Positions 43,238 to 50,736 of a stretch of DNA of 64,000 nt are shown in pieces. A program made the position numbers and the translations under genes. Source of the DNA: Pseudomonas wuhanensis (lineage in GTDB: Bacteria > Pseudomonadota > Gammaproteobacteria > Pseudomonadales > Pseudomonadaceae); assembly GCF_030687395.1 (NCBI RefSeq), contig NZ_CP117430.1, positions 1,984,001 through 2,048,000 on the forward strand. Direction: 5' to 3'. Positions within the stretch are counted from its first letter, which is position 1. The number at the start of each line of letters is the position of its first letter. Under the pieces are notes generated by a model, which was not told where the DNA came from, made no database searches, and saw nothing but the letters and a program-made list of their open reading frames with translations.

Positions 43238-44200
43238 GTGAAAGCATTGCAAGGCGTTGAGGGGCGAGTGGAGTGGGTTGAGGAGCCGAGTCCTACGTGC
43301 GATGTAGGACAAGTTCGTATCCGAGTGGCGGCAGCGGGACTCAATCGAGCCGATTTGTTACAGAAAGCGGGCCTGTATCCGCCACCGCCGGGGGCCAGTC
43401 AAGCACTGGGTCTTGAGTGTTCGGGGGTGATCAGCGAGGTCGGTCCGGGCTCGTCCTGGCAGGTAGGCGATCGTGTTTGCGCCTTGCTGGCCGGGGGTGG
43501 GATGGCCGAAGAGGTAGTTGTCGACGGACGGCATGTGCTGCCAGTTCCCGAAGGTTTGTCCCTGGCCGAGGCGGCAGCGTTGCCGGAAGTGTATGCGACC
43601 GTTTGGCTGAATTTGTTTCAGCTAGCCGCGCTCAAGCCGGGTGAGAAAGTTCTCCTGCACGCCGGGGCCAGTGGAATCGGTTCAGCTGCCATTCAGCTGT
43701 GCAAGGCGTTTGGTAACCCGTGCTGGGTCAGCGTCGGTTCTGCCGAGCGTCTGGCTTACTGCGAAGCGTTGGGCGCACAGGGTGGCGTAGTGCGTAATGG
43801 CGATCTGGATAGCTTGAACGATCTTGGGCCGTTCGACGTGATTCTCGATCCGGTGGGTGGCAATTACGCGGCGTTGAATCTCAAGCTGCTGGCTCGCGAT
43901 GGTCGATGGGTGCTGATCGGCTTGATGGGCGGTCGTGAGGCGCAGCTGGATCTGGCGCAGGTACTGGCCAAGCGTGTGCAACTGTTGGGGTCGACCCTGC
44001 GCAGTCGCGACGAGCAGTTCAAGGCCGATTTGTTCAGCGATCTTGGCCAGCACGTCTGGCCGCTGTTTGCCGAAGGGCGTTTGAGCCCGCAACTGGCCAG
44101 GACATTTGCGATCAAGGATGCCGAAGCCGCGTTTGCGGAACTGGCGACCAATAAGGTGTCGGGGAAGTTGGTGCTGGTGATCGACGAAAGCCTGACCTGA
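43238..44200 (+). CDS. NAD(P)H-quinone oxidoreductase, zeta-crystallin type
   Basis: 320 residues with a GTG start and GGAGG 5 nt upstream. Medium-chain dehydrogenase fold without zinc ligands. N-terminal substrate part NRADLLQKAGLYPPPPGASQ, cofactor domain LLHAGASGIGSAAIQLCKAF (nucleotide-binding AxxGxGxxA-like) and VLIGLMGG. The PPPPGAS signature places it in the PIG3/QOR group. Cytoplasmic NADPH-dependent quinone reduction. It is divergent from prc. Confidence 0.88.
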   Translation: MKALQGVEGRVEWVEEPSPTCDVGQVRIRVAAAGLNRADLLQKAGLYPPPPGASQALGLECSGVISEVGPGSSWQVGDRVCALLAGGGMAEEVVVDGRHVLPVPEGLSLAEAAALPEVYATVWLNLFQLAALKPGEKVLLHAGASGIGSAAIQLCKAFGNPCWVSVGSAERLAYCEALGAQGGVVRNGDLDSLNDLGPFDVILDPVGGNYAALNLKLLARDGRWVLIGLMGGREAQLDLAQVLAKRVQLLGSTLRSRDEQFKADLFSDLGQHVWPLFAEGRLSPQLARTFAIKDAEAAFAELATNKVSGKLVLVIDESLT

Positions 44201-44221
44201 GACTTGGTACGGCGCAATCTT

Positions 44222-44311
44222 TGTGGGAGCGTGGCTTGCCCGCGATTCAGGCGGCGCGGTGTGTCAGTTAAACCGCGTCATCGTTCGTCGCGGGCAAGCC
44301 ACGCTCCCACA
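44222..44311. repeat. REPIN (inverted REP pair)
   Basis: TGTGGGAGCGTGGCTTGCCC at the left and GGGCAAGCCACGCTCCCACA at the right are exact reverse complements, with an inner GCGGT / ACCGC stem. It lies between the convergent quinone oxidoreductase and HAD genes. Confidence 0.85.
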
Positions 44312-44320
44312 GGTTCTCCG

Positions 44321-44974
44321 TTACTTCCAGATATGGATCGGCCAGCCGGCCTTTTCGGCATGTTCAAGCAGCACCGGGTCCGGATTCACTACGTGTGGGA
44401 AATCCACCTTCAGCAGCAGCGGCAAGTCATTGCGTGAGTCGGAATAGAAACTCGCACCTTCCAGGTTTTCCTCTTCCGCATCCAGCCATTCCAGCAACCG
44501 GGTGATCTTGCCTTCGCGGTAGGTCAGGGTGCCGACGGTATTGCCGCTGTACACCCCATGCGCCACTTCCAGCTCAATGGCGAGAATCTCGTCGATGCCC
44601 AGACGGTCGGCAATCGGCTTGACCAAATGCGTGCCCGAAGCCGAGATCACCAGGATCCGGTCGCCGGCCTTGCGGTGGGCGGCGATGGCTTTGGTGGCGT
44701 CGCTGAAGATGATCGGTTCGATGAAGTCTTCTACCCAAGGCGCCACCAAATGCTCGAGCTCTTCCGGGGTACGGCCGATCATCGGCTCGAGGCTGAAGGC
44801 CATGTAGTCCTCCATGGCCAGGTGGCCCCTGCCATAGGCATCCATCAATTCCTTGTCGCGACGCAGGAAGGATTCGCCATCGACCCAGCCGAGACGGGCC
44901 ATCTGTTCGCTCCACAGCGAGGCGCAGTCGCCGTGGATCAGGGTTTCGTCCAGATCAAAAATTGCCAGGGCCAT
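44321..44974 (-). CDS. HAD-IB family phosphatase
   Basis: 217 residues. HAD motif I DLDETLIHGD (nucleophile Asp7, acid/base Asp9), motif II Ser in VISASGTH, motif III Lys in REGKITRL, motif IV SDSRNDLPLL. This is the SerB/CicA-like IB class, whose members dephosphorylate small molecules such as phosphoserine or histidinol phosphate. It begins 34 nt after the stop of the ABC ATPase gene and may be the last gene of that operon. If so, a second phosphatase would serve the same imported organophosphorus compound. The substrate is not readable from the sequence. Confidence 0.82.
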   Translation of the reverse strand: MALAIFDLDETLIHGDCASLWSEQMARLGWVDGESFLRRDKELMDAYGRGHLAMEDYMAFSLEPMIGRTPEELEHLVAPWVEDFIEPIIFSDATKAIAAHRKAGDRILVISASGTHLVKPIADRLGIDEILAIELEVAHGVYSGNTVGTLTYREGKITRLLEWLDAEEENLEGASFYSDSRNDLPLLLKVDFPHVVNPDPVLLEHAEKAGWPIHIWK

Positions 44975-45008
44975 CAGTGCAGTTCTCTCTTCAACATCAA
45001 CGAAGTCA

Positions 45009-45998
45009 TCAGGCTACCTCACGCAGGGCCGTCGGATCGATGGAAAGTGCCAAACGCTGACCATCGGGATGCAGGTCGGCCGCCGAGCGGTTCAGTACAT
45101 CCACCACCAATTCCACGCCCCGGGCCTCGACCCGATAGCGAATCACGTTGCCTAACAGGCTGTGGCTGCGGACTTGGGCATCGAGTTCGCCATTGAGGCT
45201 CAGTTCGATGGCCTCCGGGCGAATCGCGAGGCGATGGGTGATCGGTCGTTGCAACAGTTTCGTCGCGCTGTCGGGGTCCAGCAGGTTGTAGTTGCCGATG
45301 AAGCCTGCGGCAAAAACATCGACTGGCGCGGTGTAGAGGGTTTCGGCATCGCCGCTTTGTACGATCTTTCCCTGATTCATCAGGAAGATTCGGTCAGACA
45401 TGGTCAGGGCTTCTTCCTGATCGTGAGTGACGAAGATCGTGGTCAGACCGAGTTCGCGCTGGATCTGACGGATCTGTTCGCGCAGGTGCTTGCGAATCCG
45501 CGCATCCAATGCCGACAGCGGCTCATCCAGCAACAACAACCGAGGCCGGGTCACCAGCGAGCGAGCCAGGGCGACACGCTGGCACTGGCCACCGGACAGT
45601 TGATGCGGGTAACGGGCGGCGAAGTCGTTCAGCTCCACCAGACTCAGTACTTCGGCGACGCGCTTGTGACTGTCGTCGGCGTTGACCTTCTGCATGCGCA
45701 AACCGAAGGCGACGTTCTGCTCCACGGTCATGTTCGGGAACAGTGCATAACTCTGGAACACCATGCCGATCCCGCGTTTTTGCGGGCTCAGCGGAACGAG
45801 GTCGTGACCCTCCAGCAGAATCTTGCCGCCGTCCACCGAGGTCAGCCCGGCGATGCAACGCAGCAGGGTGGACTTGCCGCAACCGGACGGGCCGAGCAGG
45901 GTGACGAATTCACCTTTCTTGATTTCGCAATTGATGTCGGTAAATACAGGTGTGCCCGCGTAGCTTTTTTGAAGATGTTGGACGCTGACGTAGCTCAT
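45009..45998 (-). CDS. ABC transporter ATP-binding protein
   Basis: 329 residues. Walker A GPSGCGKST, Q-loop GMVFQSYALFPNM, signature LSGGQCQRVALARSL, Walker B LLLLDEPLSALD and switch His in FVTHDQEEA, then a TOBE domain from about residue 240. This is the PotA/FbpC/PhnT-type importer ATPase. It overlaps the upstream permease gene as ATGA. The C-terminal TOBE part could bind regulators or substrate. It energises import through the two adjacent permeases. Confidence 0.93.
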   Translation of the reverse strand: MSYVSVQHLQKSYAGTPVFTDINCEIKKGEFVTLLGPSGCGKSTLLRCIAGLTSVDGGKILLEGHDLVPLSPQKRGIGMVFQSYALFPNMTVEQNVAFGLRMQKVNADDSHKRVAEVLSLVELNDFAARYPHQLSGGQCQRVALARSLVTRPRLLLLDEPLSALDARIRKHLREQIRQIQRELGLTTIFVTHDQEEALTMSDRIFLMNQGKIVQSGDAETLYTAPVDVFAAGFIGNYNLLDPDSATKLLQRPITHRLAIRPEAIELSLNGELDAQVRSHSLLGNVIRYRVEARGVELVVDVLNRSAADLHPDGQRLALSIDPTALREVA

Positions 45999-46795
45999 TC
46001 GCTTTTGTCCTTGTTCAAGATATTGGCTGCCCAGGTCAGAACCAGCACAAAAAAGAAGTAGGAAATCACCACCGCGCTGGTGAAGTGGCCGCTGCTGTTA
46101 CGCATGTTGTTGAGGTAGACCTGCAAGGTTTCGTAGCGGGTGCCGACGAGGATGTTGGCGAACACGAACTCACCGAACAGGAACGAGAACGACAGCAGCA
46201 ACGCCACCATCAGGCCCTTGCGCAGGTTCGGCAGCACCACCAGGAACGCCGCTTGCCAGGTGCTGGCGCCGAGCAGTTGCGCAGCGTCCATCAGGTCGCG
46301 CAGGTTGATCGCTTGCAGGTTGTTGGTAATCGCCCGGTACATGAACGGCAGCGCCACGGTGAAGTAGCAACCGATCAGAATCCAAGGCGTGCCGACCATC
46401 GCGAACGGCCCCGAACCGTAGAGCTGCAACAACCCCACCGACGACACCACTGGCGGCACCGCGAAGGGCAGCAGGATCAGGATATTCATCAACGCGTCGA
46501 GTTTTGGGAAGTGGTAATGCACCACGAACAGCAGCGGCAAAATCAGCACCACCGACAGAATCAGCGAGCCGACGCAGACCAGCAACGATTGCCCGAACGC
46601 GTCGAGAAAGCGCGGATCGCTCCACAGCTGGATATACCACTTGAAGGTAAAACCGCTGGGCATGATCGTCGCGGACCAACTGCTGGATATCGAGTAGATC
46701 AGCGTTCCAAGCAGCGGCAACAGCAGAATGGCAAACAGCAAATACGCCACGACGCGGTGATAGACACCGACGGGGCCCAGTTCAGCGCGAGACAT
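45995..46795 (-). CDS. ABC transporter permease
   Basis: 266 residues, six membrane helices. The coupling-helix motif is DAAQLLGASTWQAAFLVVLP-NLRKG. It overlaps the ATPase gene by 4 nt and the other permease by 14 nt. With its partner it forms the membrane channel of an importer related to the iron(III)/2-aminoethylphosphonate/spermidine group. Confidence 0.92.
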   Translation of the reverse strand: MSRAELGPVGVYHRVVAYLLFAILLLPLLGTLIYSISSSWSATIMPSGFTFKWYIQLWSDPRFLDAFGQSLLVCVGSLILSVVLILPLLFVVHYHFPKLDALMNILILLPFAVPPVVSSVGLLQLYGSGPFAMVGTPWILIGCYFTVALPFMYRAITNNLQAINLRDLMDAAQLLGASTWQAAFLVVLPNLRKGLMVALLLSFSFLFGEFVFANILVGTRYETLQVYLNNMRNSSGHFTSAVVISYFFFVLVLTWAANILNKDKSE

Positions 46796-47627
46796 GGTAG
46801 CTCCTCTTCAACAGCAGCTGATGCACGATGGTCACCAGGGTCATCAACGCCACCAGCACCACGGCCAGGGCGCTGGCCAGGTTCGGGTCGAGGGAAATGT
46901 CGCCGGAGACCATCGCCGCAATGCGGATCGGCAACACGTTGAAGTTGCCGGTGGTCAGGGCGTAGACCGTGGCGTACGCGCCGAGGGCGTTGGCCAACAG
47001 GATGACGAAGGTGCCCAGCAGCGCCGGGGTCAGCACCGGCAAACCGATGTGCCGCCAGAATTGCCAGCCGTTGGCGCCAAGCAACGCGGCGGACTCACGC
47101 CAGTCTTCGCGCAGGGCATCGAAAGCCGGGTAGAGCAGCAGCACGCCCAGGGGGATCTGGAAGTAGGTGTAGAGAATGATCAGCCCGGTTTTCGAGTACA
47201 GGTTGAAATCCTGAATGATCCCCGCCTGTTTCAACATGATGGTGAAGGTGCCGTTGAACCCCAGCAAAATGATGAACGCGAAGGCCAGGGGCACGCCGGC
47301 GAAGTTGCTGGTCATGTTGGCGAAGGCATTGACGAAGTTGCGCAGTTTCGAGTCGACCCGGCGCAAGGAGTAGGCGCCGAGTACGGCGATGATGATGCCG
47401 AACACGCTTGACCAGAAACTGATCTCGAGGCTGTGCTGGATCGCCTGCAAATAGAACTTCGAATTGAAGATTTTGCTGAAGTTGGCCAGGCCCCAGCCGA
47501 ACTCTTCCGATTCCAGGCTGTTGATCATTACCCAGAGCAGCGGGGCGATCTGGAACACGAAGAAGAAAATCGCGAAGGGCACCAGGCACAGAGCGGCCAG
47601 CCATTTACCGCGGGTCATGGCGTTCAT
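46782..47627 (-). CDS. ABC transporter permease
   Basis: 281 residues from ATG 47627, which overlaps the stop of the phosphodiesterase gene as ATGA. Six membrane helices; coupling motif ESAALLGANGWQFWRHIGLP. The tight overlap with the phosphodiesterase gene shows that hydrolase and importer are made together. Confidence 0.92.
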   Translation of the reverse strand: MNAMTRGKWLAALCLVPFAIFFFVFQIAPLLWVMINSLESEEFGWGLANFSKIFNSKFYLQAIQHSLEISFWSSVFGIIIAVLGAYSLRRVDSKLRNFVNAFANMTSNFAGVPLAFAFIILLGFNGTFTIMLKQAGIIQDFNLYSKTGLIILYTYFQIPLGVLLLYPAFDALREDWRESAALLGANGWQFWRHIGLPVLTPALLGTFVILLANALGAYATVYALTTGNFNVLPIRIAAMVSGDISLDPNLASALAVVLVALMTLVTIVHQLLLKRSYHVSR

Positions 47628-48430
47628 TTGAGCAGCTCCCGGCACACAGGTTTGTCGTGGGGTACGCCCAGCAGTTCGCAGACGGTGCCGCAGATTTCGG
47701 TCTGTTTCGGTGCGGCGGTTTTGTTGAAGCTGAAGGCGTCGCCGAGGACGAACAGCGGCACTTCGCGTTCTTCGGGCAGCAGGCCGTTATGGGAGCGGTC
47801 GTTGTTCATGCCGTGGTCGGCTGTCACCAGTACTTGGTAGCCGGCATCGAGCCAGCCTTGCAGGTAGTCGGCGAGGATGATGTCGGCCGAGCGGGCGCTG
47901 TTACGGTACTGCGGGGTGTCGAGGCCGTGTTTGTGCCCGGCATCGTCGATATTCATGGGGTGGACCAGTAGAAAATTCGGCGCGTGGCGCAGGCGCAGGT
48001 TTTCGGCGTCGGCGAACAGGTGCGAGTCCGGGTAGTGGTCGCTCCAGTAGAAATGACCGTGCTGGATCGGCAGTTTGGGGTCGTCGGTATGGCGATCCCG
48101 GGCGGCCACGAACGGCGAACGGTTATACAACTCGCTGACCCAGTGATAGGCCGCGGCGGCGGTTTTCAGGCCGGCGTCGGTGGCGTAATGGTAGATGCTG
48201 CGCTGGTTGGACAGGCGCGAGACGTTGTTGTGAACGATGCCGCTGTCGATCGGCGTAACGCCGGTCAGGATGCATTCGTAAAGCGGTCGGGACAGGGCCG
48301 GCAGTTCGCACTCCAGCTTGTAGAGTGCCGCGCGTCCTGCGCCAACGTAAGCCTGCAGATGCCCCATGGCGTGGCGCGCGACTTCGTAATTGAGGCCGTC
48401 GAGCACGACAAGGATGACGTTGTGCTTCAT
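47624..48430 (-). CDS. Alkaline-phosphatase-superfamily phosphodiesterase, cytoplasmic
   Basis: 268 residues from ATG 48430 (MKHNVILVVLDGLNYEVARH). Metal-site residues of the superfamily are present: Asp in VVLDGL, Asp/His in NIDDAGHKHG and ADHGMN. The nucleophile region is ALSRPLYECILTG. It resembles nucleotide pyrophosphatase/phosphonoacetate-hydrolase-type enzymes. There is no signal peptide, so it acts in the cytoplasm on what the importer brings in. It lies between the binding-protein gene (with a REPIN in between) and the permease genes. I infer a phosphodiester or phosphonate substrate; the exact compound is unknown. Confidence 0.82.
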   Translation of the reverse strand: MKHNVILVVLDGLNYEVARHAMGHLQAYVGAGRAALYKLECELPALSRPLYECILTGVTPIDSGIVHNNVSRLSNQRSIYHYATDAGLKTAAAAYHWVSELYNRSPFVAARDRHTDDPKLPIQHGHFYWSDHYPDSHLFADAENLRLRHAPNFLLVHPMNIDDAGHKHGLDTPQYRNSARSADIILADYLQGWLDAGYQVLVTADHGMNNDRSHNGLLPEEREVPLFVLGDAFSFNKTAAPKQTEICGTVCELLGVPHDKPVCRELLK

Positions 48431-48469
48431 AGGGCTGGGACTCCGCAAAACAGTGAATATCGTCAAACC

Positions 48470-48561
48470 TGTAGGAGCGAAGCTTGCTCGCGAAGGCGGA
48501 CTGTCAGCCAACATCAATGTTGAATGTCAGTCCCTCTTCGCGGGCAAGCCTCGCTCCTACA
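48470..48561. repeat. REPIN inside the ABC operon
   Basis: TGTAGGAGCGAAGCTTGCTC at the left and GGCAAGCCTCGCTCCTACA at the right, with inner GACTG / CAGTC arms. It is of the TAGGAGC subtype. Its place just after the binding-protein gene suggests partial termination or mRNA protection, giving more binding protein than permease, as in malE-malF. Confidence 0.8.
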
Positions 48562-48600
48562 ATGGATCTCCATCAGATCCCCGAATGGGGATCTACCGTG

Positions 48601-49665
48601 TTACGGCATATTGATAATGACTTCTTCCTGCCACTTCTGCGGCAGCGCTTTGGAGGTCTTTTCCCATGCGTCGGCGTCTTTGATCGGCGTAACCTTTTTG
48701 TACTGCTCGTTAGGCAGCAGCTTGGCCTTGACCTCTGCCGGCAGAGTCAAGTGCTCGGCGCGGATCGGACGGGCGTTGCCTTTCGCCAGGTTGATTTGGC
48801 CGGCATCGCTGAAGATGTATTCGCGGGTCAGCTTGGCGGCGTTCGGGTTCTTCGCGTATTTGTTGATGATGGTGGTGTAACCGGAAATCACCGAGCCATC
48901 GGATGGAATCAGCACGGTGTAATCATCCGGATTCGCCATCTTGGCCTTGTAGCTCAGACCGTTGAAGTCCCAGACCACACCGACTTCGATTTCACCTTTT
49001 TCCATGGTGGCGATCGTCGGGTTGGCCATGGACAGCCGGCCTTGCTTGGCGATGTCAGCGAACAGCAACAGGGCTGGCTGAATGTTTTTCTCGTCACCAC
49101 CGTTGGCGAGGGCGGCGGCCAGTACACCGTTGGCCGCCTGGGCCGCGGTGCTGACGTCACCGATAGAGACTTTGTACTTGCCGGTCTTGAGGTCGGCCCA
49201 TTTGGTCGGTGCTTCAGAACCGTGCAGCAGCTTTTTATTGATGATGAACGCGATGGTGCCGGTGTAGGCCAGCGCCCAGTTACCGTCCTTGTCCTTGGCC
49301 CAATCCGGAATCTGTGCCCAAGTGGTGGGCTTATAAGGTTGCACCACGCCCTGCTTGACCGCGATCGGGCCGAAGGCGGCACCGACGTCGCCGATGTCGG
49401 CGCTGGCGTTGTCTTTTTCGGCGGCAAACTTGGCGATTTCCTGGGCCGAGCTCATGTCGGTGTCGATGTGTTTCAGGCCATATTTCTTGGCCAGGTCTTC
49501 CCAGGTGCCTTTCCAGTTGGCCCAGTCATCGGGCATGCCGACGCTGTTGACTGCGCCTTCCGCTTTCGCAGCGGCTTCCAGGGTTTTCAGATCATCCGCC
49601 GCCATGGCGGAGGTGCACAGGGCAATGGTCGAGCCTAACAGTGATGCCAGGAAAAACTGTTTCAT
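48601..49665 (-). CDS. ABC transporter substrate-binding protein
   Basis: 354 residues with signal peptide (FFLASLLGSTIALCTSAMAA). Family-1 type binding protein of the iron(III)/phosphonate class: LKTLEAAAKAEGAVNSVGMP, NASADIGDVGAAFGPIAVKQ, NWALAYTGTIAFIINKKLLH, MEKGEIEVGVVWDFNGLSY. First gene of the operon with phosphodiesterase, two permeases, ATPase and probably the HAD phosphatase. Divergent from the UTRA regulator. The cognate hydrolase suggests an organophosphorus ligand rather than iron. Confidence 0.88.
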   Translation of the reverse strand: MKQFFLASLLGSTIALCTSAMAADDLKTLEAAAKAEGAVNSVGMPDDWANWKGTWEDLAKKYGLKHIDTDMSSAQEIAKFAAEKDNASADIGDVGAAFGPIAVKQGVVQPYKPTTWAQIPDWAKDKDGNWALAYTGTIAFIINKKLLHGSEAPTKWADLKTGKYKVSIGDVSTAAQAANGVLAAALANGGDEKNIQPALLLFADIAKQGRLSMANPTIATMEKGEIEVGVVWDFNGLSYKAKMANPDDYTVLIPSDGSVISGYTTIINKYAKNPNAAKLTREYIFSDAGQINLAKGNARPIRAEHLTLPAEVKAKLLPNEQYKKVTPIKDADAWEKTSKALPQKWQEEVIINMP

Positions 49666-49710
49666 CCGAAGCTCCTTTGGGCGTTTTCAACGCTGCGATT
49701 GCGGTTATGT

Positions 49711-50001
49711 TGGTCTAGGTCAGCAATACCTGAGCCAATTTAGGCGGGTTGGATGACATTTTGATGTCGACGACCGGTCGGCCTGAATTTTCTGCGCTCG
49801 GATACGCGGGGTGCGAGATAAGCGTAGACCATGGCTAAAGAGCTGATATGAAAGGGACTTGGCCATGAAATTGCAGGTGTCTGACGCAACCGTTCGGCGG
49901 CTTTGTCATCTGCCAGTCATGTGCAGTGCCTAGGCTTGCAGGCAGTTGAAGGAACCGATTTGAATCACGGTTCTGCCCTGAATCAGTGCTGGTCTAGTCC
50001 A
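49711..50001. promoter_or_regulatory. Two TGGTCTAG operators in the divergent spacer
   Basis: TGGTCTAGGTCA (49711-49722), 45 nt before the binding-protein start, and TGGTCTAGTCCA (49990-50001), 14 nt before the regulator start. Both are near-palindromes of TGGTCTAGACCA. A half site TAGACCA lies at 49825-49831. One site per promoter fits control of both genes by the adjacent GntR/UTRA protein. The remaining ~260 nt of the gap show nothing else I can support. Confidence 0.65.
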
Positions 50002-50015
50002 GATAGGTAACGTTG

Positions 50016-50729
50016 ATGCGCATCGAGACAACCAAAGCGGTGACAGCCATCGGGCAGGTTCTGCAGGAACAGCTCGACCACGGCTTGTTGGCGCCCGGGA
50101 GCAAGTTGCCGGCAGAGCGCAAGCTCAGTGAGTTGTTCGGTACCACGCGGATCACCGTGCGTGAGGCTTTATTGCAGCTGGAGGCCCAGGGCCAGATTTA
50201 TCGCGAGGAGCGACGCGGCTGGTTCGTGTCACCACCGCGACTGGCTTATAACCTGATGCAGCGCAGCCACTTTCACGCGATGGTCAGTGCGCAGGGGCGA
50301 GTACCGTCCACCGAGGTAATTTCGGCACGGTTGCAGCCAGCGTCGGCGGCGGTATGCGCCTGGCTGCAGTTGCCGGCGCTGTCGAGCGTGATTCAGATCT
50401 GCCGCTCGCGACGGATTGACGGGCGATTGGTGCTGTATGTGGAGCACTACCTGAACCCGCAGTTTTTCCCGGGGATTCTGGACTTCGATCTGAATCAGTC
50501 GATGACCGAACTGTATGCGCGGCATTACGACTTGCATTACGGGCGGGTGCGCTTCGAGATTGTGCCGACCGCGCTGTCGGTGGACGCCGCGGCGGCGTTA
50601 CGGGTGTCGGTGGGCAGCCCGGGGTTGCGGATTGCCCGGGTCAATTACGATCAGCACCAGCGGCTGATCGATTGTGACCTGGAGTTTTGGCGCCATGATG
50701 CGATTCATGTCGGGGTGGATGTGGTTTGA
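50016..50729 (+). CDS. GntR/HutC family regulator with UTRA domain
   Basis: 237 residues from ATG 50016, behind AGGTAA; an adjacent TTG at 50013 is unlikely. The N-terminal winged helix includes GSKLPAERKLSELFGTTRIT and VREALLQLEAQG, typical of GntR. The UTRA ligand domain follows from about residue 90 (SRRIDGRLVLYVEHYLNPQF). UTRA regulators bind the substrate or an intermediate of the pathway they control. It is divergent from the ABC/phosphodiesterase operon with paired operators, so it most likely regulates that operon. Confidence 0.9.
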   Translation: MRIETTKAVTAIGQVLQEQLDHGLLAPGSKLPAERKLSELFGTTRITVREALLQLEAQGQIYREERRGWFVSPPRLAYNLMQRSHFHAMVSAQGRVPSTEVISARLQPASAAVCAWLQLPALSSVIQICRSRRIDGRLVLYVEHYLNPQFFPGILDFDLNQSMTELYARHYDLHYGRVRFEIVPTALSVDAAAALRVSVGSPGLRIARVNYDQHQRLIDCDLEFWRHDAIHVGVDVV

Positions 50730-50736
50730 ACCCCAC

